32,695 nt of DNA. It comes from an uncultured Planctomycetales bacterium (GTDB lineage: Bacteria; Planctomycetota; Planctomycetia; Isosphaerales; Isosphaeraceae). The stretch spans positions 1 to 32,695 of the forward strand of contig CAIYJE010000012.1 in NCBI GenBank assembly GCA_903926465.1, written 5' to 3'. Positions 1-7,407 of this stretch are shown here, piece after piece. Both the position numbers and the translations under genes were made by a program. Numbering within the stretch: the first letter of the stretch is position 1; each line of letters begins with the position of its first letter. Under the pieces are notes generated by a model. It was not told the DNA's origin. It made no database searches and saw only the letters and a list, made by a program, of their open reading frames with translations.

Positions 1-178
1 ACATCGTAGACATCCCGGAATGTACCGCATTGGGAGGGCCATTTCGATACCCAGGCCAGACAGGCCAGAATTCGCAACTCGTTCATTTTCATTCACATGC
101 GGCGATGTCGCCTTGACCGGAACCGGTAGTTACACCCAAATCAAATCGCCCGCGCGCCGGAGGATCACGATCACCACG

Positions 179-667
179 ATGCTGGTGGCCCAAGGCCTGA
201 TCGCATTGGCGCTCTATGGCGCACGATGGTTTTACTGCCGCCAGCAGGCTGAGCGTTATCAAGACAAGTTCTTGTTCTGGTGCCAGACCGCGGCCATTTA
301 TCAAGGGAAGTCCCTGGAAGAAATTGAAGACCTGGCCGATTGGTATGGGGCGCGGTCTCGCTTGCCCTGGGAAGAAGAGCCGGGGAAACGGCCATTATGG
401 AACACGCTTCTCAGTAACATCATTGAGGTGCAATCTGGCCGAACCACGGTTGGTGGCTTATTGACGTCAGTGAATCGTGCCTTGCGTCAGTCTGGCGATA
501 CGCGTGTGATCGTCTTTTGTACACCACGCCGGGAGGTTGAGGATCTTGCGCTAGATGTCCAGCAAATCACCGGCCCTGCGCGGGAAGTGATCGAAAAGAA
601 CCTGGCTCTTCTGGGGCTTGCTTTGAAAGTCACGAATCATCGTGTTGAGGTTGTGGAGATTGAATGA
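179..667 (+). CDS. Small membrane-anchored hypothetical protein
   Basis: I do not recognise this 162-aa protein. The first ~20 residues (MLVAQGLIALALYGARW) form one hydrophobic segment, consistent with an N-terminal membrane anchor, followed by a soluble, charged domain with Trp- and Glu-rich stretches (DLADWYGARSRLPWEEE) and a beta-rich end (VEVVEIE). The reading frame is open back to position 20. I chose the ATG at 179 because the upstream part is basic and low in structure, and a GGAGG at 159-163 precedes the ATG, although its 15-nt spacing is long. The stop lies 31 bp before the first hipB operator palindrome, so this gene is probably a separate transcription unit from the toxin-antitoxin operon. 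The function is unknown, and the start is uncertain. Confidence 0.5.
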   Translation: MLVAQGLIALALYGARWFYCRQQAERYQDKFLFWCQTAAIYQGKSLEEIEDLADWYGARSRLPWEEEPGKRPLWNTLLSNIIEVQSGRTTVGGLLTSVNRALRQSGDTRVIVFCTPRREVEDLALDVQQITGPAREVIEKNLALLGLALKVTNHRVEVVEIE

Positions 668-698
668 CGCCAGACAAGATGTTCTTTTCGACGGGCTA

Positions 699-712
699 TT
701 CCCGATCGGGAA
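699..712. promoter_or_regulatory. Operator O1, perfect 14-bp palindrome
   Basis: TTCCCGATCGGGAA is a perfect palindrome. An identical copy lies at 760-773, centre-to-centre distance 61 bp, about six helical turns. It sits about 10 bp upstream of the predicted -35 of the hipB promoter. By analogy with other HipB-type regulators, which bind palindromic operators in their own promoter, this is a likely HipB site. The binding is inferred. Confidence 0.75.
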
Positions 713-722
713 AAAATGCTGA

Positions 723-752
723 TTGACCGGGCTGCTTTCTTGGCGATACACT
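723..752 (+). promoter_or_regulatory. Predicted sigma70-type promoter of hipBST
   Basis: TTGACC (723-728) is followed, after 18 nt, by TACACT (747-752). These match 5 of 6 and 4 of 6 consensus bases. The predicted transcription start near 759 falls at the left edge of the second operator. The promoter is therefore enclosed by the two palindromes, an arrangement suited to repression or looping by a dimeric or tetrameric HipB. Confidence 0.55.
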
Positions 753-759
753 GAATATG

Positions 760-773
760 TTCCCGATCGGGAA
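760..773. promoter_or_regulatory. Operator O2, perfect 14-bp palindrome
   Basis: This is a second exact copy of TTCCCGATCGGGAA. It overlaps the predicted transcription start and ends 9 bp before the chosen hipB start codon. A protein bound here would block initiation directly. The flanking bases differ from those of the 699-712 copy, so only the 14-bp core is conserved, as expected for a protein binding site. Confidence 0.75.
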
Positions 774-782
774 TATTTCAGC

Positions 783-1052
783 ATGGCACCTTGTGTTGGT
801 CTGAGCATGGCATCTCCTGAACCTGGTTCCGGCAGCATTGGTGAGTTTGTGCGTCGGCGGCGGAAGGCGAACCGGCTGAGCCAGCGTGACCTGGGCGAGC
901 TGGCCGGGGTGGGAACCCGGTTCGTGTCGGAACTGGAACGCGGCAAGCCCACGCTCAGGATGGACGCCGTGAACAAGGTTCTCCTGGTTTTTGGGAAAGT
1001 GCTCAGCTATACCGAGGCACCAAGGGAGGTGGATCTTGAAGCGGGCACGTAA
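783..1052 (+). CDS. hipB: HipB-like XRE-family antitoxin/repressor
   Basis: This 89-aa protein carries a helix-turn-helix of the XRE/Cro type: IGEFVRRRRKANRLSQRDLGELAGVGTRFVSELERGKP, with the usual LSQ..LA...G....S.LERG pattern. It closes with the short beta region typical of HipB. It most likely dimerises, binds the two palindromes in its own promoter and represses the operon. The frame is open from 723, but the predicted transcription start is near 759, so I chose the ATG at 783; an ATG at 807 is also possible, and neither has a strong ribosome binding site. Its last 17 bases overlap hipS. In the E. coli HipBST system HipB is mainly the DNA-binding component while HipS neutralises the toxin, and the same division of labour is likely here. 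Confidence 0.8.
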   Translation: MAPCVGLSMASPEPGSGSIGEFVRRRRKANRLSQRDLGELAGVGTRFVSELERGKPTLRMDAVNKVLLVFGKVLSYTEAPREVDLEAGT

Positions 1053-1374
1053 GGGACGAGTGAGCCTTTCTGGCCAACCCGCGGGAACGCTTGAAGAAGC
1101 GGGGGACCAGATTCGCTTCACGTACCTGCCGGAATGGCTGGACCGGCCCGATGCCGTACCGGTTTCGCTCACGCTACCGCTCCGGAGTGAGCCGTACATC
1201 TCACATGGGCTGCATCCGTTCTTTGAGAACCTGCTTCCCGAAGGCTGGTTGCTGGAAGTGGCCTCGAAAACGCTGAAAATCTCCAGAGACGATCCCTTTG
1301 GTTTATTGCTGGCGACCTGTGGAGATTGCGTGGGGGCTGTGGAGATTGAGCCTCAGGATCCCGAACAGCCATGA
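1036..1374 (+). CDS. hipS: HipS-like small antitoxin (HipA N-terminal subdomain protein)
   Basis: This 112-aa protein corresponds to the N-terminal subdomain of HipA kinases, here a free-standing gene. Family features are the beta-rich start (GRVSLSGQPAGTL), the core FFENLLPEGW around residues 62-71, and the DPFGLLLATCGDCVGAVEI block near 86-104. I chose the TTG start at 1036 because a GGAGG lies at 1025-1029 with a 6-nt spacer; the upstream ATG at 991 would overlap hipB by far more. The gene overlaps hipB by 17 nt and hipT by ATGA, indicating tight translational coupling. In E. coli HipBST, HipS is the antitoxin and, as I recall, uses a tryptophan to plug the HipT active site. Trp71 in the PEGW motif is a candidate for that residue, but this is inference. 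Confidence 0.78.
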   Translation: MKRARKGRVSLSGQPAGTLEEAGDQIRFTYLPEWLDRPDAVPVSLTLPLRSEPYISHGLHPFFENLLPEGWLLEVASKTLKISRDDPFGLLLATCGDCVGAVEIEPQDPEQP

Positions 1375-2309
1375 CAGCCTGCATGGTCTGCTTATGCCCC
1401 ACCACTGACACCAGCGAATACCATGTTGCCTGCCTTCAGGCATTGTATGGGGCGAAATCTGTTCCCTCATTCCGTTACGACGCTGGCGAACTGTATCGTG
1501 TTGCCGCGCAAATGGCGGGCAAGATGTCGATCTCTGGAATTCAGGAAAAGGTCTCGCTCAGGCTCTCGGCCGATCGTTCCAGGTTGGAGGTTGCCGCGAC
1601 GAGGGGCCGGTACATTCTCAAGCCGGAACCCGCACGTTACTCCGCGCTTCCGCAAAATGAGCATCTGAGCATGAGGCTGGCCACACTGGTGGGAATTGAG
1701 ATTCCACCATGCGGGTTACTTCGACTGAAAGATGGAACAATTACTTATGTGATCAAGCGATTTGATCGGACTGATCGCGGTGAGAAATGGCCCGTCGAGG
1801 ATTTCTGTCAGCTGGCAGAGAAACCCGTTCGTGACAAGTACAATGGTTCGGCCGAGCTGTGTGTTCGGTTGCTGAGAAAGTATGCAAGTGAGCCGGCGAT
1901 CGAGGTGGGGAAGTTTTACAGGTTACTGCTCTTCGGCTGGTGGATTTCCAATGGAGATATGCATCTCAAGAACTTCTCACTGCTGACCGAGCCAGACGGC
2001 TTGCGACGATTGTCGCCTGTTTATGACCTGGTGAGCACTCGACTTGTCATTCCCAACGATATCACCATGGCCCTGACGTTGGGGGGCCGAAATAAACGGC
2101 TCCTTCGAAAGGATTGGCTAGCATTTGGCCATTATTGCGGCCTTCCAGAGAGGCTCGTGAACCGGATGATTGCGGATCAGGTGAAGATCTTGCCGCGCGC
2201 TTCGGAAATGATCCAGATTTCGTACTTGCCTGACTCGATGAAACAACAATTCATCGACATCATTTCAGGAAATACGGCTGTCCTGGTGGAATCTGGTGCC
2301 GAATCGTGA
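1371..2309 (+). CDS. hipT: HipT-like serine/threonine kinase toxin
   Basis: This 312-aa protein is the kinase part of a HipA-family toxin, lacking the N-terminal subdomain that HipS supplies separately. Visible motifs are the Gly-rich loop KMSISGIQEK (residues 51-60; Ser53 and Ser55 match the SIS autophosphorylation motif of E. coli HipT), the ATP-binding lysine in YILKP (Lys84), FDR (131-133), the catalytic loop NGDMHLKN (194-201, Asp196 and Asn201) and the metal-binding Asp219 in SPVYD. All expected kinase residues are present, so the toxin looks active. The known E. coli HipT phosphorylates tryptophanyl-tRNA synthetase; the target here cannot be told from sequence. The N-terminus is cysteine-rich (CMVCLC) and may be a short metal-binding or structural extension. 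The start overlaps the hipS stop (ATGA). Confidence 0.85.
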   Translation: MTACMVCLCPTTDTSEYHVACLQALYGAKSVPSFRYDAGELYRVAAQMAGKMSISGIQEKVSLRLSADRSRLEVAATRGRYILKPEPARYSALPQNEHLSMRLATLVGIEIPPCGLLRLKDGTITYVIKRFDRTDRGEKWPVEDFCQLAEKPVRDKYNGSAELCVRLLRKYASEPAIEVGKFYRLLLFGWWISNGDMHLKNFSLLTEPDGLRRLSPVYDLVSTRLVIPNDITMALTLGGRNKRLLRKDWLAFGHYCGLPERLVNRMIADQVKILPRASEMIQISYLPDSMKQQFIDIISGNTAVLVESGAES

Positions 2310-2338
2310 ACACTGCAGCTCAGTTGGGTGGCTGCATG

Positions 2339-2375
2339 AAAAAAGGCAGGCACTCCGCGTGGGAGTGCCTGCCTT
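2339..2375 (-). terminator. Rho-independent terminator of the 2410-3105 gene
   Basis: A 14-bp perfect stem (2343-2356 pairs with 2362-2375, 5-nt loop) is followed on the minus strand by a run of six T residues (A-run at 2339-2344 on the plus strand). It lies just beyond the stop of the minus-strand gene. On the plus strand it lacks a T-run, but the same stem may slow transcription leaving hipT. Confidence 0.85.
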
Positions 2376-2409
2376 GAGTCACTTGGTTGCCGGATAACCG
2401 CGGCCTGCT

Positions 2410-3105
2410 TCAGATCTTGGCTTCGTCGGCTGGCTTCACGTCTTCGACCTTGGGAGCTTCTTCAACCGGCTTCACTTCTTCGACCTTGGGGGCGTCGGCG
2501 GGCTTGGCCTCTTCAGGCTTGGGAGCGTCTTCGACCTTGGGGGCCTCGGTTGGCGTGGGGGTCACGGGCGGAACCGGTGTTTTCCCCTTGCGAACGTCGG
2601 CAATCAGGGCCGCAAAGATCCGGTTGCGGTCGTCGTACCAGCTTTTGAGTCCCTTGGAAGGGGGGGTGATCCGGATATTCTTTTCGGCCACCACGCCCTC
2701 GGCCTGCCCGTAGCCAGTAAACCAGGCACCAAAAACTTCCGGGCTAACACCGACTTCCGGTGATTCCTTGGTGATGGCTTTCAGCTTGGCCCGATCATCG
2801 GCCCGGCCGGTGATCAGAATGTCAAGGATGGGCGGCGGATCAATGGTGCTATCCACCAGGCCTGCATCTTGGGCCGCCACAATGGCCTCGGCCACGGCGC
2901 GGCGTGCCGCGTCAATCTTAGCCTGAACTTCAGGCGGGATGGGCTTAGGCTCAGCCGGGGCGACCACGGCCTCGGCCGGCTTCTGGTCCGGGCTGGCTGC
3001 CGGAACTGCTTCAGCCTTCTTCTCATCCTGAGCGAACAGCCGGGCAGATCCGCTCAACCCCAGCAACAGGGACGCGGCAACTGCCAGAGACGAAAATCGG
3101 CGCAC
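2410..3105 (-). CDS. Secreted hypothetical protein with repetitive Pro/Glu/Lys tail
   Basis: I do not recognise a family. The 231-aa protein starts with a clear signal peptide (MRRFSSLAVAASLLLGLSGSA, cleavage probably near ARLFAQ). It then has an Ala/Pro/Glu-rich linker, a central region of about 110 residues that looks folded (VQAKIDAARRAVAEAI, GLKSWYDDRNRIFAALIADVRKG), and a C-terminal tail of imperfect repeats of the type APKVEDxKPxEE. The tail is also visible as DNA direct repeats with the core CTTCGACCTTGGG at 2443, 2478 and 2529. The start is GTG, with AAGGAG 7 nt upstream. It probably acts in the periplasm or at the cell surface. The repeat tail may expand or contract by slippage. Confidence 0.7.
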   Translation of the reverse strand: MRRFSSLAVAASLLLGLSGSARLFAQDEKKAEAVPAASPDQKPAEAVVAPAEPKPIPPEVQAKIDAARRAVAEAIVAAQDAGLVDSTIDPPPILDILITGRADDRAKLKAITKESPEVGVSPEVFGAWFTGYGQAEGVVAEKNIRITPPSKGLKSWYDDRNRIFAALIADVRKGKTPVPPVTPTPTEAPKVEDAPKPEEAKPADAPKVEEVKPVEEAPKVEDVKPADEAKI

Positions 3106-3623
3106 TGGAAATCTCCTTCGATCCAGGTGTGCGGCACGGGATCAAAACCGGGAAGGGAAACCGGCTGCCTACCGACCCGTTGACAGCACCCAGCCCCTTC
3201 AACTTGAGCCGAGTTTATCGGGGTTTGTGAACTCTCGCAATCGGTTTAACCCACAGCGCAGACCAAACCGGCGAGATTGTGGCCTCCTGACGTCCCAGAA
3301 GTGGAAACTAGATTGCCAAGATTTCCTGGACTTCCCAGCTTATCTGCCAGGGGCAGGGTCTTGGCGGCAAGCCGCTGCGACTTCGAGCCGCAATATCACT
3401 GGAGGCAGGGTCCTGAACCGGTCGGGAACACGCCCGACCTGGGGTGTACCGGGGTGGGTTTGGAGGGATTCTTCTGAAAACGATGATGTTGTTGTGTGGG
3501 GCGTGCCGATCAGAGGGACTATCGCGATCGTGCGGTTGATGGCGAATCTGCCATTTTCGCATCGAGATCGCCCTCGACGGTCGGCCCTTGGCCGGCAGCG
3601 CCTAGCGCAGGAGATCGGAGAAC
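3106..3623. other. 518-nt intergenic region between divergent genes
   Basis: This lies upstream of two divergently oriented genes, so promoters for both are expected, but I see no convincing consensus pair. A 7-bp hairpin (GGTCGGG at 3420-3426 pairing with CCCGACC at 3433-3439) lies about 185 nt before the plus-strand start. Ribosome binding sites for the plus-strand gene are AGGAG at 3609-3613 and GGAG at 3617-3620. No further gene is supported. Confidence 0.4.
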
Positions 3624-5492
3624 ATGGCGAAGTTCCCGAAGACCGCACGGAAGAACAGTCCGGGGCTTGAGAATCTGGAGAAACGCGAGTTACTCACGGG
3701 GCACGGGCTCCACCTTGCCAAGGGGAACATCCCCATCACCCCCGCTGATTTCGTGCGCATCGTGCGTTATTACACCACGGGCATTCCCGCAAGCGATCGG
3801 CGGATCGTCCAGAAGCTTGGTGATGGAAGCACCGTGGCCGTGACCCTGTATGGGAATGGCACCCTGAAAGATAGTTCGGGTCAGGTGACTACCATCGACC
3901 CCACCACCGGGTCTGTGAATCTGGTCTTCAACGGAACCGATAATCAGACACGGATCATTGCCAATGTCTGGAATGCTGACGGCCGACCTTCCAACAAAAT
4001 GTTGCCGCTGACCGGAATTCGCGATGCGAACAGCCGGGTGGGAAGTCAGACCGGTACGGGCGTGGACCCGGTGTGGGCGATTGTCATGCCCAACTTCAAC
4101 CTGGTGAACGGCTCGTATGTCAACCTGATGGGAGGCATCATCACGGTGCAACTCCAGCAGATTGAGGCGAACACGGTGATGTACCTCAAAGAGGGGGTCG
4201 CACCAGCAACCACCACGCAAACGGTTTCCACCATCACCTCGGGTGGAGCCTCGGTGGGTGGTGTCACCAACGTGACGGCCGTGAATACCACGGTCACCAG
4301 AGACACCGTTCCCCCGGGTGTGGATTTTCAGGTTCAGCGCGTGGTGGCAGGCCCCCTTGGGACCCCGGCACTGGGTGACCCGGCCCTGTTCACCGTGGAT
4401 ACCACCACCGGCCAGCTCATCCGGTTGCGGGTGAACACGGTAACCGGCAATGGTAAGACGGGGATCATTGACCCAACCTTCACGCCGATCACTCTGCCGG
4501 CGCTGGGAACCACGCGACCGTCGTTGGGATTAGCCGCCAACGGCACGGAACGGGTGGTTTTGGTTGGTATTGGATCAACCGTGTATGCCTATGATGCCCA
4601 GACTGGTGCCGCCGCCGGTCAGTTCACGGTGCCCCAGTTGACGAGCGTGGACGGGATTGGTTCCAACGGTACCGGTACCTTGTTCACACAGACCGGTGGC
4701 AACGGCCTCTCGGTTGATGTGAAAGCGAGCCTGGCCAGTGGGACCGCGGTTGGCTTGCTGGTGGTGCCCCAGCGTGAGTTTGTGTTCAACGGCGGCGTGA
4801 CCGGGGTCGCTGGATCGAGTGTGCTTTACGTGGATGGTGCGGCTCACTTTGACACCGCGCAGCCCAACCTGTTCCAGTTTGGTGCCGCCGGCTATTCGCT
4901 GAGTGGCGCGGAGTCGAGCCGGACCGCCATTGCCGGCCCGCTTTCACCGTACATCAACGCCGGTGCCAATGGTCTGAACACCAGCCCATTCACGGGCTCT
5001 GGCAGCCTGGATACCAGGCTGGCCCGCTTGCTTCCCGCAGGAGCACTGGGCAGCACCGATACCATTGAGCTGTTCACCCCCTCAACCGAGGCGGTTGCCG
5101 GTACCATCACGCTGCAAACCAGCGATGCCCTTTACGGGCTGAGCGAGTCTTACCACCCGGAACTGGCGGGTACCTCGAACATTCCCGCCCAGACCGGTGC
5201 GGCGGTCGTGAATATTCAAGGCAATACACGGCGGTTCCTGGGCCTGGATGTTCAAGGGCTGATCTTCAACACCACGGGTACGGTGAACATGGTGGGAGCA
5301 AAACATGCTGCCGATAGCACGTTTATTGGAAACCCATTGAACCATGCCGATATTCCGAACCGGCAGAACGTGCAACTGCTTTCCAACCAGCGCGGGCTCA
5401 ATGGTCGCGTGACCCGAAACGGTGTGAAGATTGTCAGAAATCTCTCGCCCATCGGGCCGCTGTCCATGCCCGTGGTCGCGCCTGGCTCCTGA
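3624..5492 (+). CDS. Planctomycete surface protein with LExLExRxLL N-terminal motif
   Basis: This 622-aa protein begins with a basic stretch and the motif GLENLEKRELLTG (residues 14-26), matching the LExLExRxLL signature found near the N-terminus of many planctomycete extracellular proteins in place of a classical signal peptide. The rest is rich in Thr, Gly, Val and Asn and beta-strand patterns, with recurrent segments such as FTVDTTTGQLIRLRVN and VYAYDAQTGAAAGQFTVPQL that recall beta-propeller or DUF4394-like blades. There are very few cysteines and no enzyme motif. It is likely an exported, possibly cell-envelope, structural or adhesive protein. The gene is flanked by a terminator at 5529-5571 and appears monocistronic. 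Export by this motif is established only by family association, and the beta-propeller idea is inference. Confidence 0.75.
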   Translation: MAKFPKTARKNSPGLENLEKRELLTGHGLHLAKGNIPITPADFVRIVRYYTTGIPASDRRIVQKLGDGSTVAVTLYGNGTLKDSSGQVTTIDPTTGSVNLVFNGTDNQTRIIANVWNADGRPSNKMLPLTGIRDANSRVGSQTGTGVDPVWAIVMPNFNLVNGSYVNLMGGIITVQLQQIEANTVMYLKEGVAPATTTQTVSTITSGGASVGGVTNVTAVNTTVTRDTVPPGVDFQVQRVVAGPLGTPALGDPALFTVDTTTGQLIRLRVNTVTGNGKTGIIDPTFTPITLPALGTTRPSLGLAANGTERVVLVGIGSTVYAYDAQTGAAAGQFTVPQLTSVDGIGSNGTGTLFTQTGGNGLSVDVKASLASGTAVGLLVVPQREFVFNGGVTGVAGSSVLYVDGAAHFDTAQPNLFQFGAAGYSLSGAESSRTAIAGPLSPYINAGANGLNTSPFTGSGSLDTRLARLLPAGALGSTDTIELFTPSTEAVAGTITLQTSDALYGLSESYHPELAGTSNIPAQTGAAVVNIQGNTRRFLGLDVQGLIFNTTGTVNMVGAKHAADSTFIGNPLNHADIPNRQNVQLLSNQRGLNGRVTRNGVKIVRNLSPIGPLSMPVVAPGS

Positions 5493-5528
5493 CGGGACCA
5501 GGCCGTGGCCATCTGTGTGAACCATCCC

Positions 5529-5571
5529 AGCCACCCCGGGGCTCAGTTTTGAGTCACGCGGTGGCTTTTTT
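5529..5571 (+). terminator. Rho-independent terminator after the LExLExRxLL gene
   Basis: AGCCACC (5529-5535) pairs with GGTGGCT (5560-5566), followed by a T-run at 5566-5571. A small inner stem CTCA/TGAG lies around 5542-5553. It is located about 37 nt after the stop codon of the preceding gene. Confidence 0.7.
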
Positions 5572-5688
5572 CGTGGGGCGGTTTGGATGTGCAATCAAGA
5601 TTCAGGCCCTCGGCGGCCCGTGGTCATGCCCGAGCAAACCTGCTCATAACTCTCCGTGTAGCCTTTCCCAAAAAAGCGAGCGCAAGCC

Positions 5689-6204
5689 ATGGCCATGAGT
5701 CGAACCCTGGTGATTCCTGCGGTTTTGGTGGTGATGCTGGGTGGGTTGGCCCGCGGTGCCGAGGGGCCGCTTGATTCCAAAGTTGCGTTTGAAAAGCTGA
5801 AAACCCTGGCGGGAGACTGGACCGTGGAGATGCCAGACGGGGCTCCGCCTGCCAAGTTCAGCTACAAGGTGGTGGGGTCGGGAACGGCCGTGGTTGAAGA
5901 GTTATTCCCGGGAACGGATATGGCGATGCTCTCGGTCTATTACCTGGTGGGCGACGACCTGAGAATGACTCACTACTGCGCGGGGAAGAATCAGCCGCAA
6001 CTGAAGCTCGACCGTGCAGCATCGACTTCTGATGTCTTGGTGCTCGCGTTTGATGGGGGCACCAACTTTGATCCCGCCCAAGATCCACACATGCACGAAG
6101 GGAAAATTGCGTTCCGGGGAACTGGGCAACTGGAGTCAACCTGGATTGGCTTCAACGGTGGCAAGCCGGTTCATACGCAGGTTTTCAAGCTCTCCAGACC
6201 CTGA
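5689..6204 (+). CDS. Small secreted conserved hypothetical protein
   Basis: This 171-aa protein has a signal peptide (MAMSRTLVIPAVLVVMLGGLARGAEG, cut after ARGA). The mature domain is a beta-barrel-like sequence: FEKLKTLAGDWTVEMPDG, FSYKVVGSGTAVVEELFPGTDMAMLSVYYL, LRMTHYCAGKNQPQLKL. That order, with 'LxGxW' near the start and 'G...VEE.F' strands, resembles the DUF1579-type or lipocalin-like proteins common in planctomycetes. The assignment is by pattern only. A second in-frame ATG lies two codons downstream (5695), and no strong ribosome binding site separates them. It is convergent with the methyltransferase gene. Confidence 0.7.
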   Translation: MAMSRTLVIPAVLVVMLGGLARGAEGPLDSKVAFEKLKTLAGDWTVEMPDGAPPAKFSYKVVGSGTAVVEELFPGTDMAMLSVYYLVGDDLRMTHYCAGKNQPQLKLDRAASTSDVLVLAFDGGTNFDPAQDPHMHEGKIAFRGTGQLESTWIGFNGGKPVHTQVFKLSRP

Positions 6205-6236
6205 AATTTCGTGTCGCCCCACACCAGGTCTGGAGA
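6191..6236. repeat. 10-bp perfect inverted repeat between convergent genes
   Basis: TCTCCAGACC (6191-6200) and GGTCTGGAGA (6227-6236) form a perfect stem that spans the stop codon at 6202-6204. It sits between convergent genes and could act as a bidirectional terminator, although neither side has a T-run. Confidence 0.4.
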
Positions 6237-6247
6237 AGGCCGAGGGT

Positions 6248-7213
6248 TCACGTGCGTTTGCGGCCAGCCACGTTCACCCCGCTACCGATGATCAGGTTGT
6301 TCTGGTAGGCCCAGCGATACCAGGAGCCAGACTTGGCCGGGGCCAGTTCCTGGAGGTCGGTGAACCCTTCTTCCTCAAACCAGCGCATCAGTTCAGGAAC
6401 CGTGTGGTGAGACTGGTAGGTGGGGGCGTACCAGTCAAAATTGTCGCACACCCGCAAGGTCCAGTCGGGGTGATTGGAGAAATTGAACACCTTGTTCAGG
6501 GTGCGCTTCAGCACCGGAACCGACCCCAGCGCACCCATGGCCACGCACGCAGGTTCCAGCAACGGGGCCGGCAGGTGGGTGGTGATGGCCCGTAGGCCAG
6601 AGTTCATGCATTCCTGGGGCCAGGTATTTTTCCGGTAAAGCCAGACGGCAAGCTGGCCACCCGGCTTGACCTTGTCGGCTACCTGGCGGAAGGCCAGGCG
6701 GGGGTCTGGGCTGTGATGCAGAACCCCGATCGAGAATGCGACATCAAAGGTCTGAGACGGGATGGGGATGTCCAGAAGGTCGGCCTGGATGATCTGGACG
6801 TTGGGCAGGTTGGCACAGGCCGAGGCGGCCTTCTCTACGGCGTGACTGAGGTCAAGCCCCACCACCCTGGCGCCCTGGGTGCCCAGGAGCCGGCTGTACC
6901 GGCCGCCGCCACACCCGGCGTCCAGAACCAGGCGCCCGGCCAGGCTCGCCGGCTTTAGCCCGGTTTTGGTCAGGAAGACCTCGGCATCTTCTTCAGGACG
7001 CTCAACGTCGTACCGGTTCCACTGGCGGCCGAAGCTCGCCACATAGGGATTGGCGGCCAGCCTGGGAACTCGGCCCTGAACAGGATACCGTTGGCCGCAG
7101 GCCGCACAGGTCAGGCTGTCGGAACTGCTGGCGGCCAGCGGGGCATGGCGGCACTTGGGACACTGCAGGAGCGCGGCAATGTCTAAACTCTCTGCCGTAT
7201 CCAGGTGAGTCAT
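6248..7213 (-). CDS. Class I SAM-dependent methyltransferase with Trm112-like zinc ribbon
   Basis: This protein of 321 aa opens with a zinc-ribbon of the Trm112/UPF0434 type: CPKCRHAPL...CAACGQRYPV..GRVPRL (residues 18-52), with two CxxC pairs. The methyltransferase domain follows: motif I LDAGCGGGRYSRLL (about 95-108), the acidic residue in VVGLDLS, motif II/III NVQIIQADLLDIPIP, and FDVAFSIGVLHHSPDP before a VKPGG loop. This is a typical Methyltransf_11 protein. The C-terminal 120 residues (NFDWYAPTYQSHHTVPELMRWFEEEGF) match methyltransferases often found with glycan or secondary-metabolite genes. The substrate is unknown. The start at 7213 has no clear ribosome binding site. Confidence 0.85.
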   Translation of the reverse strand: MTHLDTAESLDIAALLQCPKCRHAPLAASSSDSLTCAACGQRYPVQGRVPRLAANPYVASFGRQWNRYDVERPEEDAEVFLTKTGLKPASLAGRLVLDAGCGGGRYSRLLGTQGARVVGLDLSHAVEKAASACANLPNVQIIQADLLDIPIPSQTFDVAFSIGVLHHSPDPRLAFRQVADKVKPGGQLAVWLYRKNTWPQECMNSGLRAITTHLPAPLLEPACVAMGALGSVPVLKRTLNKVFNFSNHPDWTLRVCDNFDWYAPTYQSHHTVPELMRWFEEEGFTDLQELAPAKSGSWYRWAYQNNLIIGSGVNVAGRKRT

Positions 7214-7407
7214 AACCGGTAGGGTTCAAAAAAGAGGAGGCTGCAAACAAAACCAGGCGCGGCCCGCAACCGGCCTGGTCCAAAGACCGGCACGTTGCTG
7301 CGGATCACGCCCTCAAACCAAAAAAGGCCGCAGCGGTTCAGAGATCCAGTTTAGTGGACACTCAGACCGCACGCGACCCTAAGTTTTCAACCGGAGCGAG
7401 CGATTGC

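Noticed and set aside
723-782. Upstream in-frame start (723) for hipB
   Set aside because: The predicted promoter and second operator lie within this stretch, so the transcript would begin downstream of it.
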